From Ascarosepion bandense (lineage: Eukaryota; Mollusca; Cephalopoda; Sepiida; Sepiidae), in the NCBI GenBank assembly GCA_037127315.1, contig JBBBDQ010001186.1, positions 2,018,501-2,082,500 on the forward strand: DNA of 64,000 nucleotides. The letters are read 5' to 3'. The number at the start of each line of letters is the position of its first letter. The first letter of the stretch is position 1. Both the position numbers and the translations under genes were made by a program. The notes under the pieces were generated by a model that was given only the letters and a program-made list of their open reading frames with translations, did not search any database and was not told the origin of the DNA. This document shows positions 1 to 12,073 of the stretch, piece by piece.

Positions 1-840
1 CTATGTGGCATTGAATTTCCATTCAATGTCCAGTTTTTCTCATCGGAAAGTTTTTACCCAATCTTCACAGAACTCTTGGAGATTGTGTGATTTTCTTTGG
101 AACACTTGTTTCTCCAGTTCCCACCAAAACGGTTCAATTATTTGTGCTGGTTAGGCTTCCAAAGGTTGAACATCTTCACGCACAAGAAACCTTTTTGTTG
201 CACGTGATGTGTGCCAAGGAGACCCGTCATGGTGAAAAAGTCCCTCGTAGTTTTGCACATGATTAGACCGTAGAAAATTAATATAGTTTTCGTTGTTTAG
301 GTTTCCCTCAGTCTTTACCAATTTTCATCGCTTGGGATGCAATCCAGCACTACTGCGTGTCCACCAACATATTTTACCATCTTTGTGGCAAATCATGCAT
401 TGTTTTATTTTCATGCATATTCCGACTGGTCTTCTTACAAATTCTCTTGTATTAGAATGAAACGTTATTTTGCATTCATCCCTAAAACTTACTTTTTACC
501 ACTTTTCAGTGCCCCATATATGTTCTTTTAACCACTTCTAACCGATATATTTTTGGTTAATAACTTTTTTTTTGCTGCTATACGCCCGATCAAATTGTTT
601 TTTCGTAATACTTTGTGTACTGTATCAATTTAAATTTCACTATAAATACCGCATTCACTCCTCACATGTCTAGCTGTTAATTTTGTGTTACCTACAAAAA
701 ATATCACAATCTTTCCTTCGCCACCCTTGCCTAACTCTGATTTTTGTTGCACTTAAAACACCTCTAATAGTAGCGAACGTCTTTTGGGTGGTTTAAACAC
801 TGTTTTTGGAGATTCTAAACCAACTTGATTTTTCTCGTCG
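1..840 (-). pseudogene. Degenerate Tc1-like DNA transposase
   Basis: Read on the minus strand, several frames give pieces of a Tc1/mariner-superfamily DDE transposase in the right order. Near 620-780 there is a helix-turn-helix-like stretch (LTARHVRSECGIYS, then IDTVHKVLRKNNLIGRIAAK). Near 330-460 there is a central piece with FVRRPVG and KICWWTRSSAGLHPK. At about 1-300 there is a catalytic-domain piece with LNNENYINFLRSNH, then GLFHHDGSPWHTSRATK and IIEPFWWELEKQV. The HHDGSPWHTS block corresponds to the second catalytic Asp region of the family. Stops and frame changes show it is dead. The C-terminal end is cut by the window edge. No terminal inverted repeat was identified. Family assignment is by recognition of motif order, without alignment. 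Confidence 0.68.
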
Positions 841-984
841 AATCTTCTTCCCTTTCAAAATCCCAAACTTCATGTTTCAGCAGTAATTTTTGCCATGATT
901 TTAGTTTAAAAAATAAGCTCAGTGTCAGCTACAATGATTTGCGAAAGGTCCCTTACACTCATGTTAATAAGATAAAGCAATTCC

Positions 985-1700
985 TACTTAGAAATTTGCA
1001 TATCATCTCAGATCTTTCACTGTTCCAATATTTTTATATGTTTTTCTTTTCAGTTCCAAGCTGCTTAAAGCGGCGTGTCTTCTTTTACATGACACCTGCG
1101 AAAACAAAACTACTTATTTTCCAATCCTCGAGGTCTACATAAACTACTGATAAAAGAATATTGCTTAACTTTAAAAATAAAAAAATGCATACTATCATGA
1201 CCCAATTATCACCTCAGATCTTTTATAGACCCAATAGTTTTGTATGGCCTTTTCTCAGTTTCAATCTACTTAAAGCGTTGTCTTCTCTTACATGACACCT
1301 ACGAAAACGAAACTACTTATTCTGCTAAAAGCTTATTGCTTAACTTTACAGAGACAAATTTGCATATTACCATGACTTTATCACCTCAGATCTTTCATTG
1401 ACCCAATAGATTTGTAGGGCTTTTTTTCAATTTCAATCTACTTAATGCGTTGTCTTCTTTTACATGGCACCTAAAAAAAGCAAAATGAGTTAATTTCCAA
1501 TCTTCATTTACTATAAGCACTACTGATTAACAAGGAAGACGATATTTTGCATATTATCATTTCTTTATCATCCCTGATTCTTCATTGGTCCAATAGTTTA
1601 TATTATATAACTTATATTACAACTTATATTCCAATTCTCATGATCCACAGACACTACTGATAAAGACATAATACTAAACGATCTTAAATTCTGAATAAAA
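985..1700. repeat. Degenerate tandem repeat, ~170-200-bp unit
   Basis: Four diverged units recur here. The marker 'CTCAGATCTTT' followed by a 'CCAATA' phrase appears near 1006, 1211 and 1381, with a decayed version near 1567. Each unit also carries a 'TTACATGACACCT' phrase. Spacing varies from about 170 to 205 bp. It lies next to the Tc1 relic but is not obviously part of it. No coding sense is seen. Confidence 0.6.
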
Positions 1701-2019
1701 TAAAGGTTTATAATCGTTTTATGTAGTTGGCTCAAAACGTTTGCCCGTTAATGTAAATTGTCGGGTTAAGGAGATGAGGTTTACATGATTTGGTAAAGGT
1801 GTAAGTGTGGTAACTCGGTGGTGCCTATTCCATAAAGAAAAAGACGAATTGTTTAACATCATGCCTCATACAAAAATTCTAAGTATAGAATTTGTTTTAT
1901 AACCGAACTAGTTATGATTTAATCTTTCCAGATGTTTGAGATAAGCATTCAAACCTGAGATTTCGAATGCAGATTTTTTTTAAAGTCAGACAAATCTCAT
2001 TACTGGAAATACTTTTTAT

Positions 2020-2456
2020 ACTTTCACAGCTTCTGCTCCGATGAACTTAGCTCACTGGTGCCCCCTATATATGAATTTCCTCGAGCCACAAGATTAGCAA
2101 CTAGGTCCCACCCTTTTACTGTGAAACCAATAAATTGTAAACGCAAATTCTACTCCAGCAGCTTCTTTTCTCGCACTTCCCGCCTGTGGAATTCCCTTCC
2201 GCTTACTTGCTTTCCCAACAGCTACAATCTTCAAAAATTCAAATGTAAAATCAATAGTGATCTTCTGTCTCACTAACTTGCATCCTCTCTCTCATTTTTT
2301 TTTCTTCGTCCACCCCACTCTCATCAGTATTCTCATCCTTCTCCTACTCTCTCCCTGACACGCCACGTAACCTGTCTCTTTTCTTCATAACATTCCTCCT
2401 ATGTAACCCTCCGCACAACAGTGGCAGTAAAAAAATGCCTTTCTTGGGGGCCACAC
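2020..2456 (+). mobile_element. 3' end of a non-LTR retrotransposon (family with 'cttgcttggggtgat' tail)
   Basis: The plus strand encodes a truncated C-terminus with FFSRTSRLWNSLPL then FPNSYNLQKFKCKIN, the terminal block of reverse transcriptases of many non-LTR elements. A pyrimidine-rich 3' UTR follows, ending in a 'gtggcagt ... cttggggg' tail. The same layout is at 28.24-28.99 kb and 41.9-43.1 kb, so this is a 5'-truncated copy of one family. The 3' tail runs straight into a TA microsatellite at 2461. The copy is inactive. Confidence 0.7.
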
Positions 2457-2457
2457 G

Positions 2458-2460
<3 letters not shown>

Positions 2461-2506
<46 letters not shown>
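2461..2506. repeat. TA microsatellite
   Basis: An uninterrupted TA run lies directly after a LINE 3' tail. Confidence 0.95.
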
Positions 2507-2510
<4 letters not shown>

Positions 2511-2604
2511 ATATTGGGGCATTCATCTTTTCCTACAGCCATTTTTTTTGTCGTTGTGGCAAACTTTGTAGATATACATTCTAGCATTTTGGAAACAGTA
2601 ATTA

Positions 2605-2815
2605 TCATGAGTTTATATTTGCATTATTTACACTCAGACTAATATCCTCATCATTATTTGTTGCTATCACAACGTTTCGACCGTTATGCGCACAGGTAAT
2701 CGTCAAATGCATATCGATCCGGATACTCTTTAGGGAATTCAGAAAAGAACCCTTTATTTAATCTACGAGGGAAGATTCTTCTCGTTCTCCTGTTCATGTC
2801 TAGGGAATTTCGTGT
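2605..2815 (-). repeat. Dispersed repeat with decayed hammerhead-like core (family C)
   Basis: This shares with copies near 21.5, 26.5, 36.8 and 56.9 kb a block that reads on the minus strand as 'TTGACGA ... GGTCGAAACGTTGTGATAGC'. The order matches a hammerhead core (CUGANGA, stem II, GAAA), but C3 is replaced by U. Stem I keeps roughly 3+3 pairs. It is listed as a repeat, with the ribozyme reading only as a possibility. Confidence 0.5.
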
Positions 2816-2839
2816 TTTTTTTTTTTTTTTTTTTTTTAG

Positions 2840-4010
2840 CACTGATCAGTTATTGCTAAATATGGCCCCACTGGGCCTAAATCTCCACAATGACTAGCTA
2901 ACCTCTTTAGCAGACTATTTCACTAATAGAATGAATTCACTTCTCATAAAAAAAAAACCCTTAAAACTGTGGCCTTAGTATAGACGCGTTTTGTACATAG
3001 ATATTTTGGGTTTGCTTGGTTGGTGAACTACTAAGGATTTTCGCACCAGCATCATAAGATGGTAATAGTCAGAACTTTGAAATTTTAGGTAAGAAAATCT
3101 TTTTGACTAAAGCAATATAAGTTACTATCCTAATCCCTCGGTATGTTTGACAATGACCCGAAGTAGATTAGGCTTAATCAATGTCGATAATCCTTTCATA
3201 TGACATTAATCTCTTCAGTAATTCCATAATTTGTTTGTTCTGAAAGCAAGGATAATAGATATATATTTTTCCCTCGCCGCGAGCACGAATCGGATTGCGT
3301 TGTACATGAAACACCGAATTGTGCTAACGAAAAATGTATATCTATTAATATATACCTAATCGCTCTGTTATATTACATCGAGCACTATTTTATTCACACC
3401 TGCACTCAATGTCTAATATCTGCATGATGACAGTCAGTTTTATGCTTCAATATGTTCTTCAGACTAGTCAAACGGACAGTCATCATTTAGTGTCAGTTCT
3501 TATGTTCACACTATCTGTATCTATAAATGATTTATCTCCGATGAGAAGCAATCTTTAAATATAGCAAATTTGAATTTGATTTTATAGAGAATTTCGAATG
3601 CATATTTTCAAGACAAGCAGACCATGAGATTAGTGCAAGACCTTTCGCCGTAAATTTTTCCGTTTGGCCTTATGTTATACAAAAATACTCAGTATACATG
3701 AAAATTAAACGTTTTACTATAACCCTTAGTCAAAGGTTATGCAGCGAAGTTCTACAGAAGAGTCTGTAAACCTCATTTTTATGAGAGTTCAGTCAAGTAG
3801 ATAATTTTTATGAATAAATAATCGTCCATTTAAGTTAATTTAACTAATACCATTTTTTTATTATTATTGATTCAAATAATCTTTCAAAGTATTTTGGAGT
3901 TGGGGAGATAAAGTTGGGTGTTGGGTGTGAAAATGTAAATTTTCGAAATTCAGTAATATAGACTTCTTATTTCCTTTTAACATCTTAAAATATAATATAC
4001 TTTAATTTCA
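2840..4010. other. AT-rich stretch with no gene seen
   Basis: No splice-compatible coding exon, RNA gene or recognisable transposon was found. A poly(T) run lies just before it (about 2813-2837). Confidence 0.5.
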
Positions 4011-4037
4011 ATATATATATATATATATATATATATA

Positions 4038-4577
4038 GTTTCTAAATATATATACTGTTAAATATAAGAGACAATGAATGTCTATTATGTTTAATTATGA
4101 GCCGTTCTAAACATCGTATTTTGGCTTTAATTTCAGGGAAAAATAAATTCTCCAGCATTTGGAATATTTTTTAAAATCACGTTTAAATCTGGTCATAACA
4201 CATTACATTGCATTTAAATATATGGTTCTGTTAACATTTCGAGCTCTCACGCGGTGTGACGTCATAGAACCGCATTACAAATTTACGAACTGCATTTGCT
4301 ATTTGGTAACTGTTATCGTTGCTTAGCAAAGTTTTATGTCAACACAAGATAAAATCATTGGTTGATGTCTTTATGTTAACGTCCCTGTAACTTCTCTGAA
4401 GATGGCTCATGTGAGCCAAAGCTTAGAACTAATTTAATAAAAAAATACGATGTTGGACAGTTCAGTTTTGTTTTTATTTTCACCTGAAATTAAAGCCAAA
4501 ATACGATCTTAGAATGACTAAACATATTAGACATTCATTGTCTCTTATATTTAACAGTATATGTTTAGAAAATTATC
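4038..4577. mobile_element. Inverted-repeat (foldback) element between two TA tracts (family E)
   Basis: The left arm (4038-4145) and right arm (about 4480-4577) are inverted copies of each other. Both contain 'ACTGTTAAATATAAGAGACA' in opposite orientation, followed inward by 'TCGTATTTTGGCTTTAATTT'. The element is bounded by TA runs at 4011-4037 and 4596-4643. The centre carries 'CTGAAGA', then a GGCTCA/TGAGCC stem and 'AAAGCTTAGA' (about 4397-4428). A second copy of the internal part lies at 53.03-53.41 kb in opposite orientation. No transposase is present, so it is a non-autonomous element. Confidence 0.75.
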
Positions 4578-4592
4578 TGCTGCCTCGATACA

Positions 4593-4595
<3 letters not shown>

Positions 4596-4643
<48 letters not shown>
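4596..4643. repeat. TA microsatellite
   Basis: A long perfect TA run forms the right boundary of the inverted-repeat element at 4038-4577. Confidence 0.95.
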
Positions 4644-4645
<2 letters not shown>

Positions 4646-4649
4646 TCGG

Positions 4650-5049
4650 CACTATTTACATACACACTACAACGTGCAAAAATGACAAGAGAGAAAGAAA
4701 CATCGTAGGATTAACCAATTTTGCAACAAAGACGTAAAATCAAATTGATTTATTAAACAATATATTTATTTATTTTCGTCTACCGGCCTGAATATTCGAG
4801 AAATACTATTAAAGAAGAATATGAATCCACCTGCGCAGGGGAAACCGTAGTTAGATTCAACGCACTTTAGCAATCTCGGCCACTAAGTTCGTTGATGGCC
4901 AAACAAAGTAGATTAAAATTTATAAATAAATAAATTAAATTGTTTGATAAATAAATGGAGCGTCTACTCAAATATGGGTAACCATTAAAAATAAAAATAA
5001 CATTTAATTAATAAAATCTGTCGAATTATTAAATAAAAAAACATCACTT

Positions 5050-5099
<50 letters not shown>

Positions 5100-5388
5100 A
5101 ATTTTAAAAATTTGAAAATAACATGTCGGATGATCATTTTGGCAAAAAAATTGGCTTCATCAGCAACATTTTTATTATGAAAAAATTCAACATTTTTTCA
5201 TACACCGAAAGTTCACTTAAAAAGAAGGAAAACGAAAAAAATAGAAAAAGAAAAGCGGGAAGAGTATGTTAGGATGCAGGTGTCCAAACCTCCAAGTGCC
5301 CTCTGGCGAGATCAGTTTTAATATTTATTTTCAACAATTAATATTAATAGGATCTCCCTTAGGATTTTACCTACATTCCACTTTCTTC

Positions 5389-5423
<35 letters not shown>

Positions 5424-8400
5424 AATGAAGAAATTTTTAAAGAAAAGACCAATTAAAAAGGAAAGTAAAAAAAAATGGAAACTACGTATAAAATGCAGAA
5501 AAAATGTAACAGGAATATATCTTACAAAAATCATCAGTGCTTAATGTCTATAGTATAAAGAAACCCTCAGTGGAAAGCTACACCAAGACATAACTGCTAT
5601 AATAGCATCAACAACTAGTAATGCGTCTATAAACGCTAATATCTACTATGCATGTTATACATCTATCTGTATATATTAGATGCATAACATTTTAAAGGAT
5701 TATCTTCCGATTTAAAGTCTCGCAGATAGATTTTTCTGACCCTGACGAGCGGTGTATATCTGTCAAACTTTGAAGTGGAAGATGATAATTACTTTGAATA
5801 TGTATTGTTGGCATAATTTCTTCTAATATTGAGCCCTTGGTAAATATCTAAATTTTCTTAAGCGTTAATAATTTCTCTTACGTGTGTATTTATATATGAA
5901 TAAAAACATAAGGAAAACTTATCTTAGCCGAAGCGTTTGGTCTTCTGAGGGATTTTGACAAAGCAAATGCAAGTATTTCATTTCGGAGTGTAACGACAAC
6001 GAGTATTTATAGACAAAAGCATAAATGTTAATTTTTCAATTTTTAAAAATAAGAAACACTCATAAATATTCATCGGTTTAGCTGAAAAGTCAAAGTAAAT
6101 TATGGAGGACGCTTCGCGACATAATTTATTTAATAACTCCTCGATCTTGTTTCTGCCAATTTCACTTTTAATTATAATGTCACTAGTTATATGAATGCGT
6201 TTTTGTTTTTGTTTTTGTTAGTTAATTAATCATTTTAAATATTCCATATAATAAATTATCCGTGTTAATTTAAAAAACAAAAAGAAATCACCTACCAACA
6301 TTGCGTGTTTCCGTTACAGAAAATGTCAATACTTTAATAGCAAAAAAAAAAACAAAAAAAAAAACAAAAAACAAAAAACAAAAAACTAAACAAAAAGCAA
6401 AAATTAAGAGTCATGCAAATGGAAAAAAAATATAATCAAATGAAAAATAAATAAAACAAAACAAATGATTAAATTTCACCCTTTTTTTTATATTAAGACA
6501 AAATCTGATGAGTTTTACCGTGTTTGTTATTTTACAAAAATCCAATTAAAAAAATGTTCCTTATTACTTTACAATATTATATTTATAAAAAATGGCGGAT
6601 AGAAATCCGTGCCCCTTCTGCTTCGCCTTCATTTCATGCTATGCTTTGGAATTGTTCCCTCTGGGGCACTAAGGATTAATTCAATACATCAAACATTCCC
6701 AAGCATTCAAAACCGGATATACCACGTGACAGGAAGTCGTTGTCAGTCGAAATACTTTCTCTTTGAATAACAAGAAACCTCATCTTGTATCTATGTAATA
6801 CAAATCAACACACATAAGTACTTCCAAGCTTACATACATGTATTCAAAAACGACATTCGTTTTTTTTTTATTTATTTCTTGGTAGGATGGGGGTGGGGTT
6901 CGGCTTTACAATGCACAGTTGATAGATCCTTTTTTTTCAAATTTTCAATTATTCGTTCTGAATAAAAACAATTCTTTCAACCTACATCTTTTTCATACCT
7001 ACGAACATGAAACACACATATATATTAAATGCAAATTTTACGTACATTTTACATATAAGTAACGCAAAGCGTCCGATTTTTTTGGAATTAGCACAGCCGT
7101 TAATAATAAAGTTACCTCCCCTTTTATGGCATGTGAATATTTCTTTTCTTATTTTTATTTTTATTTTTTTGGCAACTAAGACAACAATAAATTACATTTA
7201 CTGATTCGATATGCCCTTGTTTTCCTGGTCGATTCAGATACAAAAAATATATGAAATGCTTAAAAAAACTGATCAACGTACACAAATAAAATAAATTATT
7301 TTATCCCGAAGTTGTTAATCCAATTTTGACGTAAAAATAATCTGTGAAGATCGTGAAGTTTTCCTGTTTCTTTTTCTCTCGCTCTCTCTCTCTCTCTCTC
7401 TAGCTCTCTCGCCCTCATGACCGTGAATAATAATATAAAATATAATGTGACTTTATATATTTATCAATCACACAGCCCTGTTAGCCCCAAATTATTAATG
7501 AGATGTCTCGTTGTTATAGTAGCGAAAAGCATTATTCAACACGACTAAGTGAACATTGCATGTGTTACCATAAAATGACAACGGAATAACTCAATTGGGC
7601 AGACCAGGTTGCTAATACACTGATGTTTTTTCTTTTATTTTGTTTAGGTTCACTTTGAATGATTTCGAAAGTAGAATGATTTTTCATATGTAACATTAGA
7701 GTTAATTGTATAAATCCAAATTATACATTATTCATGCAGAAAATACAACCAATGCAATTGTACATTTACGTAAATATTGCTGTCATTTTTCCCACTGCCT
7801 GTGTGAACTAATATGCAAAATTTGGGGCAGTTTTTTAACTGTTCTGTTCAGGTTGAATTTATTACATTAATTTTTTTAAAAATAATCACGTAAACTAACC
7901 ACAAATATTGAACATGTTCTCGCGGAAAACTTTCTTAATTTGTCTCAAAAGTAAAGTCTACGTGATAATGAGAATTACATTATTTATAATGTTGAGTTAA
8001 CTTTCTTTCCTTTTTCCCTAATTAGTATGCATCGCTGGTCATATTACTCTTAACTACTAATCAGTGAAGCCCTATTAGTATATAAGACAGTTTTAAGGAG
8101 AAGCCGTGAAGTGAAAATGCTTTCCTGATGCGGGGGTAAAACATGACTTATGAGTAAAAACTAGATTTGTAACATCTACTAGCTTTCCTTTTCAGAACCG
8201 GGGAGAAGGCATTTAATATCTTTCTACACCTTGTTAGTATGTTCTCTTCCTAGAAAACAGAAAATAAATTTACGTTCTTTCGATTTGTCTCTAGTCTGTC
8301 TGTTTGGATTAATATCTGTATCGACTCCATACACAGAGATTTGTCAAACGTAACAATAGTAAGCATTTATTGATAGGTCTGGCAAATAATAATTCATAGT

Positions 8401-8545
8401 ATTTTTATCTGTTATCATGAGTTATCCTAATTAATTCTTTCATTTATTATCTACATTTTGTTTTGTTGCTGCTGTCTTTTTATAAAAAATTCGATGAAAA
8501 ATAATTACATTCTCTGGAAGGAGATGATTGTGATAAAAAAATGAA
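4650..8545. other. AT-rich non-coding stretch with microsatellites
   Basis: No gene is supported. It holds TA runs at 5052-5096 and 5393-5420, a CAAAAA-rich tract at 6340-6400 and a short CT run near 7378-7401. Open frames here are short, low-complexity and lack splice signals that join anything. Confidence 0.5.
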
Positions 8546-8550
8546 ATCAA

Positions 8551-8745
8551 GCAAACACGCATGCGCATATACACTGAAGAGAAAAACTGAGAGAAATAAA
8601 AACAGAAATCAACAAGGTGTCGTGAAATTGCCGCCGCGGCGAGACTCCGCAAATCAACTAAGAAGGCACCAGGGCAACATGGCGGAAACCGGATTATACA
8701 AGCAGCAGTGGCCAACAGCATGCTCCGCACCGGAAGATTAAAAGA
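8551..8745. promoter_or_regulatory. Promoter-like GC-richer island (NRF1-, YY1- and ETS-like sites)
   Basis: In otherwise AT-rich DNA, about 190 bases contain three motifs typical of TATA-less animal housekeeping promoters. They are an NRF1-like CGCATGCGCA (8558-8567), a YY1-like AACATGGCGG (8676-8685) and an ETS-like ACCGGAAG (8729-8736), together with CCGCCGCGGCGAG. The YY1-like site contains an ATG that opens a 20-codon frame ending at 8741, which matches nothing I know. No gene could be attached on either strand, so direction is unknown. Motif spelling is observed; promoter function is inference. Confidence 0.35.
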
Positions 8746-8750
8746 ATAAA

Positions 8751-8796
8751 ATCATTTGACGAAGGTCAGAGAATGGACCGGCCGAAATGTCATGAT
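8751..8796 (+). ncRNA. Hammerhead-like sequence, family C (one core substitution)
   Basis: The order is as follows. Stem I 5' strand ATCAT (8751-8755). Core TTGACGA (8756-8762), in which C3 is replaced by U. Stem II GGTC (8764-8767) with GGCC (8780-8783), four pairs including one G-U. GAAA (8784-8787), then TGTC (8788-8791). Stem I 3' strand ATGAT (8792-8796), pairing perfectly with 8751-8755. Stem III has no loop (AUGU), so only a dimer could form it. One unpaired A separates the core from stem II. The C3 change probably abolishes activity. It follows the promoter-like island directly. Confidence 0.4.
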
Positions 8797-8799
8797 GGT

Positions 8800-9806
8800 G
8801 CGTACTAACAACAAAAATAAGAACAGTTCATCCTCCCAAAATGAAAAAAATAAAATAAAATAAAATAACATAAATAAATATAATTAATAACAGAAGAGGC
8901 GTTAATAATGTAATCAGTTTAATTCTATAACTACTTAAATTATTTTATAGCAAATAAAATATTTTTTATATATTTCTTTTTCCCTTCTTTTAGTCATATT
9001 TTCTGTTATTTAAACACAATTTTTATGTATTTGTTTATTTCGAATGCGATTTTTAAAGCTCAATAGCTGCAGCTAATTTTTTATCCCCACCCAAATTCCT
9101 AAATATTACTGCTAAAAATCTCAAATATTGAATCATAAATATGTTTTAATTTTTAAAAAAATACGTATTTATTTTCGTTAAATTCAATATTTAGATTATA
9201 TAAGAAAATATCGAATATTTTAAAGAAGTTGAGGGTTAACTTTTACGAATGAAAAAAAATCATCTTTAGAAAGAAATAATGAAAGTTTTTATTATGAAAA
9301 GCAAAGAAACATACACGTGATGAATTTTGAGATCCTGGTTAAACTATCCCCAACTGAAGCCGAATATCATCAAGATGTCTTTCAATAAACTTTTCTCTTT
9401 CTAGGTTTTCTTTTCCTTTCTCTAAAATAATAAATTCTAGAATTAGCAAATGATTCCACACTTGAAGGAGAACATCTTGTTAAATCAACGAAACCATTTT
9501 GATGTAATTGTGCCCGTGAGAGAACTATAACGGAAAGCTATTAAAAAACTGTACACTTATTCTGAAACATGTCGAGACTGCGAAGCGTACGTCCAAGGGC
9601 AAATGATCAGGACGCATGCACACATTAGAATGACACTGAAATTTTATATATATTATGAGGACATGAACGTATTGGAGTTACTCATTGTTTTATTTGTTTA
9701 AGCAATATGCCCGCAACTGGAGTAATGTTTAACAATGATTAATATATTTAATTTCTTTCATAAATATATGATTTACTTTACTTTCTCTCGTATCACTTTT
9801 TTTGAG

Positions 9807-9853
<47 letters not shown>

Positions 9854-10070
9854 TATTTTTTTAAATAAAAAAATAAAAAATATTATTCATGTATTGTACA
9901 GGAATTCGTCGTGGTAACACTATTTGTCATATTGGACAGATGAGTGCGAAAAGCGAGTAATTTAAAAATAATTATAATGATTATGTACAGTTAACATATC
10001 GGAATAAAATCAGTTTGTTTAAGATTAGATATGAAAAAACTTAAATAAATACATTAGATCAGTAAACATT
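8800..10070. other. AT-rich stretch with no gene seen
   Basis: Nothing was recognised apart from a TA run at 9816-9851. Confidence 0.5.
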
Positions 10071-10074
10071 AGTT

Positions 10075-10078
<4 letters not shown>

Positions 10079-10120
<42 letters not shown>
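10079..10120. repeat. TA microsatellite
   Basis: A perfect TA run. Confidence 0.95.
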
Positions 10121-10124
<4 letters not shown>

Positions 10125-10269
10125 ATTATGCTCACATGAAAAAATTTCAGAAAAAATGAAATTATGATATTTTTCAGCATCAGACGATTATCCTCATCTT
10201 TGTTGTTTTGATCGTTACGTTTTAGCTTTTTTAAACTTTTTTCTTAGGCAGTAACCAACAACATTATAC

Positions 10270-10271
<2 letters not shown>

Positions 10272-10363
<92 letters not shown>

Positions 10364-10428
10364 GTATATATATATGTATATATATATGTATGTATATATG
10401 TATATATATATACATATGTATAGATATA

Positions 10429-10500
<72 letters not shown>
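10272..10500. repeat. Compound microsatellite (CA)n-(TATG/TA)n-(TA)n
   Basis: A CA run of about 55 bases passes into a TATG/TA mixture and then a long pure TA run. All long open frames across it are low-complexity artefacts. The flank at 10580-10640 carries 'CCCGAAACGTTATGACT', a decayed relative of family C. Confidence 0.95.
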
Positions 10501-10504
<4 letters not shown>

Positions 10505-10857
10505 TCTCAATTGTCAAGCAACCAATATGTTTTTTTTTTCACTATAATTTTTTTCTTTATAATTGAATACTGCTAGAGCAAAGCTCGGAGAGATAACCGC
10601 CCGAAACGTTATGACTAAAACAATAAAGGCATGGATATTGTTTCCAATAATTTATCGAACAATCGCCAAACTTTATATATTTCACTTGATTTTTTTATAA
10701 AATAATTACAGGTTACAAATTGCAGGACATCCTTTTACTGACAATATCCACATATTCCCTATCCCACCTAATATAGTTGGACATAGATACATGTACAGAA
10801 TTCATACAAGGGATATTTTATGCGACGACACACGCACAAGCGATCCCCATATATATA

Positions 10858-11190
10858 AACTACCGGCCATAATTATTAGGCCATCCCAATTTATTTAAAA
10901 GAAATGATGTATTTCATATTAGTTCTCGTATATATTGCCAGGTGGATAATTCTAAATGAAAATAGAATGGTTCTTTTGTTATTATTACTTTGAAAAATTT
11001 TACAAGGCAAGGAAGCAAAGATGAACTCGTCCGAATAACCCTAAATTTTCTTCATTCTGTCATTGATGAAACTGCAATATATTAAATATTTATCAATTCA
11101 TTATTCAATTGGCAATGAATACTAAAACTTGTATGAAATTCATCATTATTTTTAAAAAACTGGGGTGGCCTAATAATTATGGCGGTAGTG
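10858..11190. mobile_element. MITE with mariner-like TIRs and TA target duplication
   Basis: The left end begins ACTACCGGCCATAATTATTA (from 10859). The right end, reverse-complemented, begins ACTACCGCCATAATTATTAG (from 11189 inward), giving inverted termini of about 33 bp. TA dinucleotides flank both sides (10856-10857 and 11191-11192), as expected for Tc1/mariner insertion. The 333-bp interior is AT-rich with no open frame. It lies just upstream of a mariner transposase relic at 11.23-11.93 kb, but a shared origin was not shown. Confidence 0.85.
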
Positions 11191-11224
11191 TACGTACAGG
11201 GCGCAAAGGGTAAAATGTCGTCAT

Positions 11225-11930
11225 TTTATATTTTTAATTTCGCGCATCCGCATTGTTGTTTTTATTTTTATTTTGTTGTCTGCACAGTGTAGTAGTGTCA
11301 GTTGGGCACTATTTGAGTGAAAAAGAGCAAAATGCTAGGAATTTGTAAACGGCATGCTGTACTACTTGGCATTCGTGCCGGACGCTCTAATACGAACATT
11401 TCATAGTGTTTGGGTGTAATAGAGTGCAGAGGATTCAGAAAGAGTTGGATGAGTCTAATGGTGATTACGAAGATACGGCAGCTCGGAAAACTCACACTGG
11501 CCGTTCTGGGAAGAAAAGAACTCCTGAATTTGTTATTGTGAGCTTCAGGTTTTACACGGAGATCACATCAAATCCCTTGAGGAGGCAGTACTACCCTGGG
11601 CCAAGAGGGCGGGTGGGGGTCTGCTGAAAGACTCTGTGTTAGGCAACAGGTCTCTGCACCATACCACGCAAGCAGGAGATACAAGTCATGGCTATAAGAC
11701 AATTTCTGTGACTACATTACTCCTTTCACCTGGTCATTAAGCTCCCCAAACTGCAATCCCTTGATTATGATGTGAAGAACGCAGTTGAGCGGGAGACTAA
11801 AAAAGTTCCTTGTAGCGCAAAAGGAGACCGCCCCAAAAAGTTGCCGGATATTCCGAAGTCATCTGAAGGCTATGGTTGAAGTTAATGGCAATTTTATTGT
11901 GTAAATTTACTCTTAAGTATTTCAGTAATT
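11225..11930 (+). pseudogene. Degenerate mariner-like transposase with internal deletion
   Basis: The plus strand first gives an N-terminal DNA-binding piece: IRAGRSNTNIS, then after a frameshift VQRIQKELDESNGDYEDTA and TGRSGKKRTPEFV. It then jumps to the C-terminal catalytic part: SAPYHASR, YKSWL, DNFCDYITPF, then NPLDYDVKNAVERETKK and a final KLPDIPKSSEGYG. The block expected between the two pieces is mostly missing, so this is an internally deleted, frameshifted copy. The same family appears on the minus strand at 35.9-36.3 kb, where the catalytic motif QQDSAPCHTSR is better kept. Confidence 0.72.
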
Positions 11931-12015
11931 TTTTGTGTAGATCTGATAAATATTTTGGTTAAAATGTGATGTCGGTATTATTTCCATTTTTGCGTAATTT
12001 AGACGACAATTTATC

Positions 12016-12021
<6 letters not shown>

Positions 12022-12071
<50 letters not shown>
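12022..12071. repeat. TA microsatellite
   Basis: A perfect TA run. Confidence 0.95.

Positions 12072-12073
<2 letters not shown>

Noticed and set aside
5118..5172. CTGATGA on the minus strand followed by CCGACATG
   Set aside because: The GAAA element is missing and stem I does not pair.
8541..8741. 66-codon frame, possible small protein
   Set aside because: No recognisable domain and no upstream or downstream exon; promoter-like reading of the region is at least as likely.
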